Notes under the pieces: model-generated
Database searches by the model: none
What the model saw: the letters and a program-made list of their open reading frames with translations, nothing else
What the model was told of the DNA's origin: nothing
Assembly (NCBI GenBank): GCA_900107365.1
Contig: FNPS01000004.1
Location: forward strand, 248,001 to 312,000
Direction of reading: 5' to 3'
Source of the DNA: Flavobacterium aquidurense
GTDB taxonomy: Bacteria > Bacteroidota > Bacteroidia > Flavobacteriales > Flavobacteriaceae
DNA: 64,000 nt
Shown here: positions 60,877 to 64,000 of the stretch, in pieces
How positions within the stretch are numbered: position 1 is the stretch's first letter
Layout of the letters: the number at the start of each line of letters is the position of its first letter
Made by a program: the position numbers and the translations under genes

Positions 60877-60884
60877 TACCTTTG
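60877..60884 (+). promoter_or_regulatory. -7 element of the putative porin gene
   Basis: TACCTTTG matches TAnnTTTG, 42 bases upstream of the start. A TTTG at 60850-60853 is at longer than usual spacing (23). Confidence 0.5.
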
Positions 60885-60926
60885 CTTGACAAATTTTGCC
60901 GAAATAATTACATATAAAGCTATCAA

Positions 60927-62909
60927 ATGAGAATACTCTTTTTTCTATATCTATTAATTGTACCTACATTATTGTTTTCTCAGGAAAAAACTAGTTCTAA
61001 AAACAGTTTAGATATGAATACTAAATATTCTAGTATAACGGATACAGTAAAGAAGAAAAAGGCTTTAATAGCAAAGATTGATCAATATAAGATTTATACA
61101 CTGGAGCATGATACGGTATATGCAGATACATCGCTAACATTAAAAAGTGCCTACAAGCAAAATTATTTAAGGAAAGATAACTTTGGACTTTTGCCTTTTT
61201 CTAACATAGGACAAACATATAATACGTTGCAATACAGTTTAACGGATTATTCTCCTTATCCGGAAATTGGTTTCAAAGGCAAACATTTTGATTATATGGA
61301 AGTTAGTGACATAAAATATTATTCAGTTGCAACGCCATTAACAGAACTTTTTTTTAACACGACAATCAACAAAGGACAAAACTTAGATTCATTTATAACA
61401 CTTAATACTTCAAAAAATCTTAATTTTTCTGCAGCCTACAGAGGATTGCGTTCTGAAGGGGATTATATAAATCAATTGGTAAGTGCTGGGAATTTTAGAT
61501 TTACAACAAGCTATTTTACAACGAATAGGAGATATGTTCTAAATGCCCATGTGACATTTCAGGATATTACCAATGAAGAGAATGGTGGAATTACAAATCC
61601 TGAAAGTTTTGAAAGTGATGACCCGGATTATAAAAATCGTCAGCGACTGCAAGTGTTTTTGACTGATGCAGAATCATTATTAAAAGGAAGACGTTTCTTT
61701 TTTGATCATGCATTCAGAGTAAATCCGAAAGATGGAAGTAATAATTTATATGTGACGCATCAATTTAATTACGAATATAAATATTTTCAATACAAACAGC
61801 CAACTGTTCTTTCGACTGTGACGCCAACTGTTGGGCCGAGTCAGCAAGTAGAACGTTTTGGCGAGTCTTATGTTACTAGTAATATAAATGATGAAACACG
61901 CTTCGAGAAATTATACAATAAAGTTGGACTTGCATATGAAAATTCACTTCTGGGAAAATTCAATTTTTTTGTTGATGATTATAGATCAAATTATAAGTAC
62001 GACAGAATTATTGTAAATGATGATGGTACAGCTATTCCGGATAATTTATTTTTACAGATTAATAATGTTGGAGGGCAATATGAGTATCAGAAAAATAAGT
62101 GGAATGGTCGTTTTTTATATACAAGATCAATTACAAATCAGTCCTTGTCTGATTTAGATGCAAAATTGAGATACAATCTGAATGAGAAAATTCAGTTCGA
62201 TTTTAGATATAGAAATTTAAACAAGTTGCCAAGTAATAACTATAATTTATATCAAAGTAGTTACGTTGAATATAATTGGTCTAACAATTTTAAAAATGAG
62301 AAAATAAACCAACTCAGCGCCAATGTTTTTACACCGTGGTTAAATGCTGAAGTTCAATACTCTGTTCTAAAAGACCACTTGTATTTCAAAGATGATTCCA
62401 GCCCTGCAGAAGCTTTAGTATATACTCAAATTATAAAACCGGCGCAATATGGAAATGCAATAAACTATTTATCTATAAAAGCTAGTAAGGAATTTAAATT
62501 TGGGCCATTTGGTCTTGATAACACACTTTTATATCAAAAAGTAGATCAGTCAGATTTGATTTTGAATGTTCCTGATTTTGTAACTAGAAATACGTTTTAT
62601 TATTCTAGTTATTTTTTCAAAAAAGCATTATTCATGCAGACAGGAGTTGTATTTAATTATTTTACAAAATATTATGGAAATGATTATAATCCGGTTATTG
62701 GCGAATTTTTTGTTCAGGATACAAAGAAAATCGGAGGTTATCCATTATTCGATCTCTTTGTAAACGCCCGAATTCGTCAAACCCGATTTTACTTTAAGGC
62801 AGAACATATTAATGCTTTATTTTCAAAAAGCGATTATTATTCGGCGCCTAATAATCCTTATCGTGATTTTATTATCCGATTTGGTTTAGTTTGGAACTTC
62901 TTCCAATAA
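60927..62909 (+). CDS. Putative porin (Porin_10-like outer membrane protein)
   Basis: A 660-residue outer-membrane protein with signal peptide cleaved after TLLFSQ (about residue 19). The barrel is indicated by alternating aromatic strands throughout and a final FGLVWNFFQ. It matches the Bacteroidota 'putative porin' family in length and in motifs such as the early ALIAKIDQYKIYTLEHDTVYADTSL region and NIGQTYNTLQYS. The family has not been tied to a substrate. It has its own -7 element and is separated from susCD by a terminator, so it need not be part of that importer. Confidence 0.82.
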   Translation: MRILFFLYLLIVPTLLFSQEKTSSKNSLDMNTKYSSITDTVKKKKALIAKIDQYKIYTLEHDTVYADTSLTLKSAYKQNYLRKDNFGLLPFSNIGQTYNTLQYSLTDYSPYPEIGFKGKHFDYMEVSDIKYYSVATPLTELFFNTTINKGQNLDSFITLNTSKNLNFSAAYRGLRSEGDYINQLVSAGNFRFTTSYFTTNRRYVLNAHVTFQDITNEENGGITNPESFESDDPDYKNRQRLQVFLTDAESLLKGRRFFFDHAFRVNPKDGSNNLYVTHQFNYEYKYFQYKQPTVLSTVTPTVGPSQQVERFGESYVTSNINDETRFEKLYNKVGLAYENSLLGKFNFFVDDYRSNYKYDRIIVNDDGTAIPDNLFLQINNVGGQYEYQKNKWNGRFLYTRSITNQSLSDLDAKLRYNLNEKIQFDFRYRNLNKLPSNNYNLYQSSYVEYNWSNNFKNEKINQLSANVFTPWLNAEVQYSVLKDHLYFKDDSSPAEALVYTQIIKPAQYGNAINYLSIKASKEFKFGPFGLDNTLLYQKVDQSDLILNVPDFVTRNTFYYSSYFFKKALFMQTGVVFNYFTKYYGNDYNPVIGEFFVQDTKKIGGYPLFDLFVNARIRQTRFYFKAEHINALFSKSDYYSAPNNPYRDFIIRFGLVWNFFQ

Positions 62910-62957
62910 ACTTAGGGGTATTTAGATTTTTAGAACCAAATATTAAATAAACATAAA

Positions 62958-64000
62958 ATGGACTTTTCAAAAAATATTTTAGAAACAATAGGTAATACGC
63001 CTTTAGTAAAACTCAACAAAATTGTTGCTGAAATCGATGCGTTAGTATTGGCAAAAGTCGAAACTTTTAATCCTGGGAATTCTGTAAAAGACAGAATGGC
63101 CGTTAAAATGATTGAAGACGCAGAGGCTGACGGCAGATTAAAACCGGGTGGAACTATAATTGAAGGAACGTCCGGAAACACCGGTATGGGTTTGGCTTTG
63201 GTAGCTATTATCAAAGGATATAAATTGATTTGTGTAATATCAGATAAGCAATCAAAAGAAAAGATGGATATTTTGCGTGCTGTTGGTGCCAAAGTTGTAG
63301 TTTGTCCTACAGATGTTGAACCGACGGATCCACGTTCTTATTATTCCGTTTCAAAACGGTTGGCAGAAGAAACACCAAATTCATGGTACGTAAACCAATA
63401 TGATAATTTATCTAATTCATTAGCGCATTATGAGCAAACTGGTCCTGAAATCTGGAAACAAACTGATGGTAAAATCACTCATTTTGTTGTTGGAGTAGGA
63501 ACAGGCGGAACTATTTCCGGAGTTGGAAAATATCTAAAGGAGAAAAACCCGAATATTAAAATTTGGGGAATTGATACCTACGGTTCTGTTTTTAAAAAAT
63601 ACCATGAAACTGGAATTTTTGATGAAAATGAAATTTACTCATATATAACAGAAGGAATTGGAGAAGATATTTTACCTAAAAATGTAGATTTTTCTTTAAT
63701 TGACGGTTTTACAAAAGTTACAGATAAAGATGCAGCCGTTTATACAAGAAAAATAGCAATGGAAGAAGCGATTTTTGTTGGAAACTCTGCAGGAGCTTGT
63801 ATTAAAGGGCTTTTACAGCTTAAAGAGCATTTTAAACCAGAAGATGTTGTTGTCGTTCTTTTTCATGATTCAGGAAGTCGCTATGTTGGTAAAATGTTTA
63901 ATGATGACTGGATGCGAGAGCGTGGATTTTTAGAAGAAAATGTAACGAAAGCCGAAGATGTAATTAAAGATCATATCGATAAAGAACTGATCGTTGTTCG
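62958..64000 (+). CDS. Cysteine synthase/cystathionine beta-synthase family PLP enzyme, cut by the window edge
   Basis: A fold-type II PLP enzyme with 347 complete codons visible and no stop. K44 in NPGNSVKDRM is the Schiff-base lysine; TSGNTGMGLA (71-80) binds the substrate carboxylate; GVGTGGTISGVGKYL binds the phosphate. The reading continues past the normal end of a 310-330-residue cysteine synthase (VTKAEDVIKDHIDKELIVV), suggesting a C-terminal extension such as paired CBS domains, as in cystathionine beta-synthase. Which reaction it catalyses (O-acetylserine plus sulfide, or serine plus homocysteine) cannot be told from the visible part. The ATG lies 48 bases after the porin stop. Confidence 0.9.
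   Translation, partial: MDFSKNILETIGNTPLVKLNKIVAEIDALVLAKVETFNPGNSVKDRMAVKMIEDAEADGRLKPGGTIIEGTSGNTGMGLALVAIIKGYKLICVISDKQSKEKMDILRAVGAKVVVCPTDVEPTDPRSYYSVSKRLAEETPNSWYVNQYDNLSNSLAHYEQTGPEIWKQTDGKITHFVVGVGTGGTISGVGKYLKEKNPNIKIWGIDTYGSVFKKYHETGIFDENEIYSYITEGIGEDILPKNVDFSLIDGFTKVTDKDAAVYTRKIAMEEAIFVGNSAGACIKGLLQLKEHFKPEDVVVVLFHDSGSRYVGKMFNDDWMRERGFLEENVTKAEDVIKDHIDKELIVV

Noticed and set aside
62930..63292. 120-codon minus-strand frame at the right end
   Set aside because: Antisense to the conserved PLP-binding region of the cysteine synthase-like gene.

Overview
The window looks like a chromosomal segment of a Flavobacterium-type bacterium (Bacteroidota, Flavobacteriaceae). The DNA is AT-rich, promoters carry the Bacteroidota -7 motif TAnnTTTG rather than a sigma-70 -10 box, and purine-rich ribosome-binding sites are scarce. 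The gene families are typical of the group: SusC/SusD, CarboxypepD_reg-like TonB receptors, TamB with the lipoprotein TamL, GSCFA, DUF4230, DUF5522 and the long aromatic amino acid hydroxylase. I see no phage, plasmid, integrase, CRISPR or defence island. The genus is inferred from gene content; the species cannot be fixed from this sequence.

Layout. 1-2.9 kb: start of a gene leaving the left edge, initiator tRNA-Met with a clear promoter and terminator, then the ribosome-assembly GTPases era and der. 3-10 kb: an outer-membrane barrel protein, a DUF2490 protein, a TonB receptor and an Rrf2-family iron-sulfur-type regulator with a candidate operator between the last two. 10-13.5 kb (minus): an envelope operon M23 peptidase - MerR - LemA - TPM - TPM. 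13.8-19 kb: alaS, a GxxExxY nuclease-fold gene enclosed by near-perfect inverted repeats, and an ABC exporter. 19-28.7 kb: GSCFA, the tamB-tamL pair and DUF4230. 29-36 kb (minus): phenylalanine hydroxylase, a small secreted protein, a truncated haemoglobin, ilvA with an attenuator leader, DUF4136 and hutU.

36-47.7 kb: two D-2-hydroxyacid dehydrogenases, DUF5522, a small HExxH membrane protein, an ACC-deaminase-like PLP enzyme, a glucosaminidase-LysM lipoprotein, hemL, a large zinc metalloprotease and a duplicated pair of small periplasmic proteins. 47.7-55.5 kb: lysS, two paralogous lipoproteins, lipB, an AraC regulator followed by a flavodoxin-fold oxidoreductase, a two-domain SnoaL-like protein and rnhB. 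55.5-64 kb: an isolated susC-susD pair, a putative porin and a cysteine synthase/cystathionine beta-synthase gene cut by the right edge.

The most notable regulatory feature is the ilvA leader at 33316-33473: a 19-residue leader peptide with eight isoleucines, an intrinsic terminator, and a mutually exclusive antiterminator pairing, all upstream of threonine deaminase. The second theme is intergenic structure. Almost every long gap carries a foldback or a short reiterated repeat, several of them multi-copy within this window. One family flanks the GxxExxY gene as 45/48-bp inverted repeats and recurs as a gene-less pair 2 kb away. One AT-rich micro-repeat lies in frame inside the GSCFA gene.
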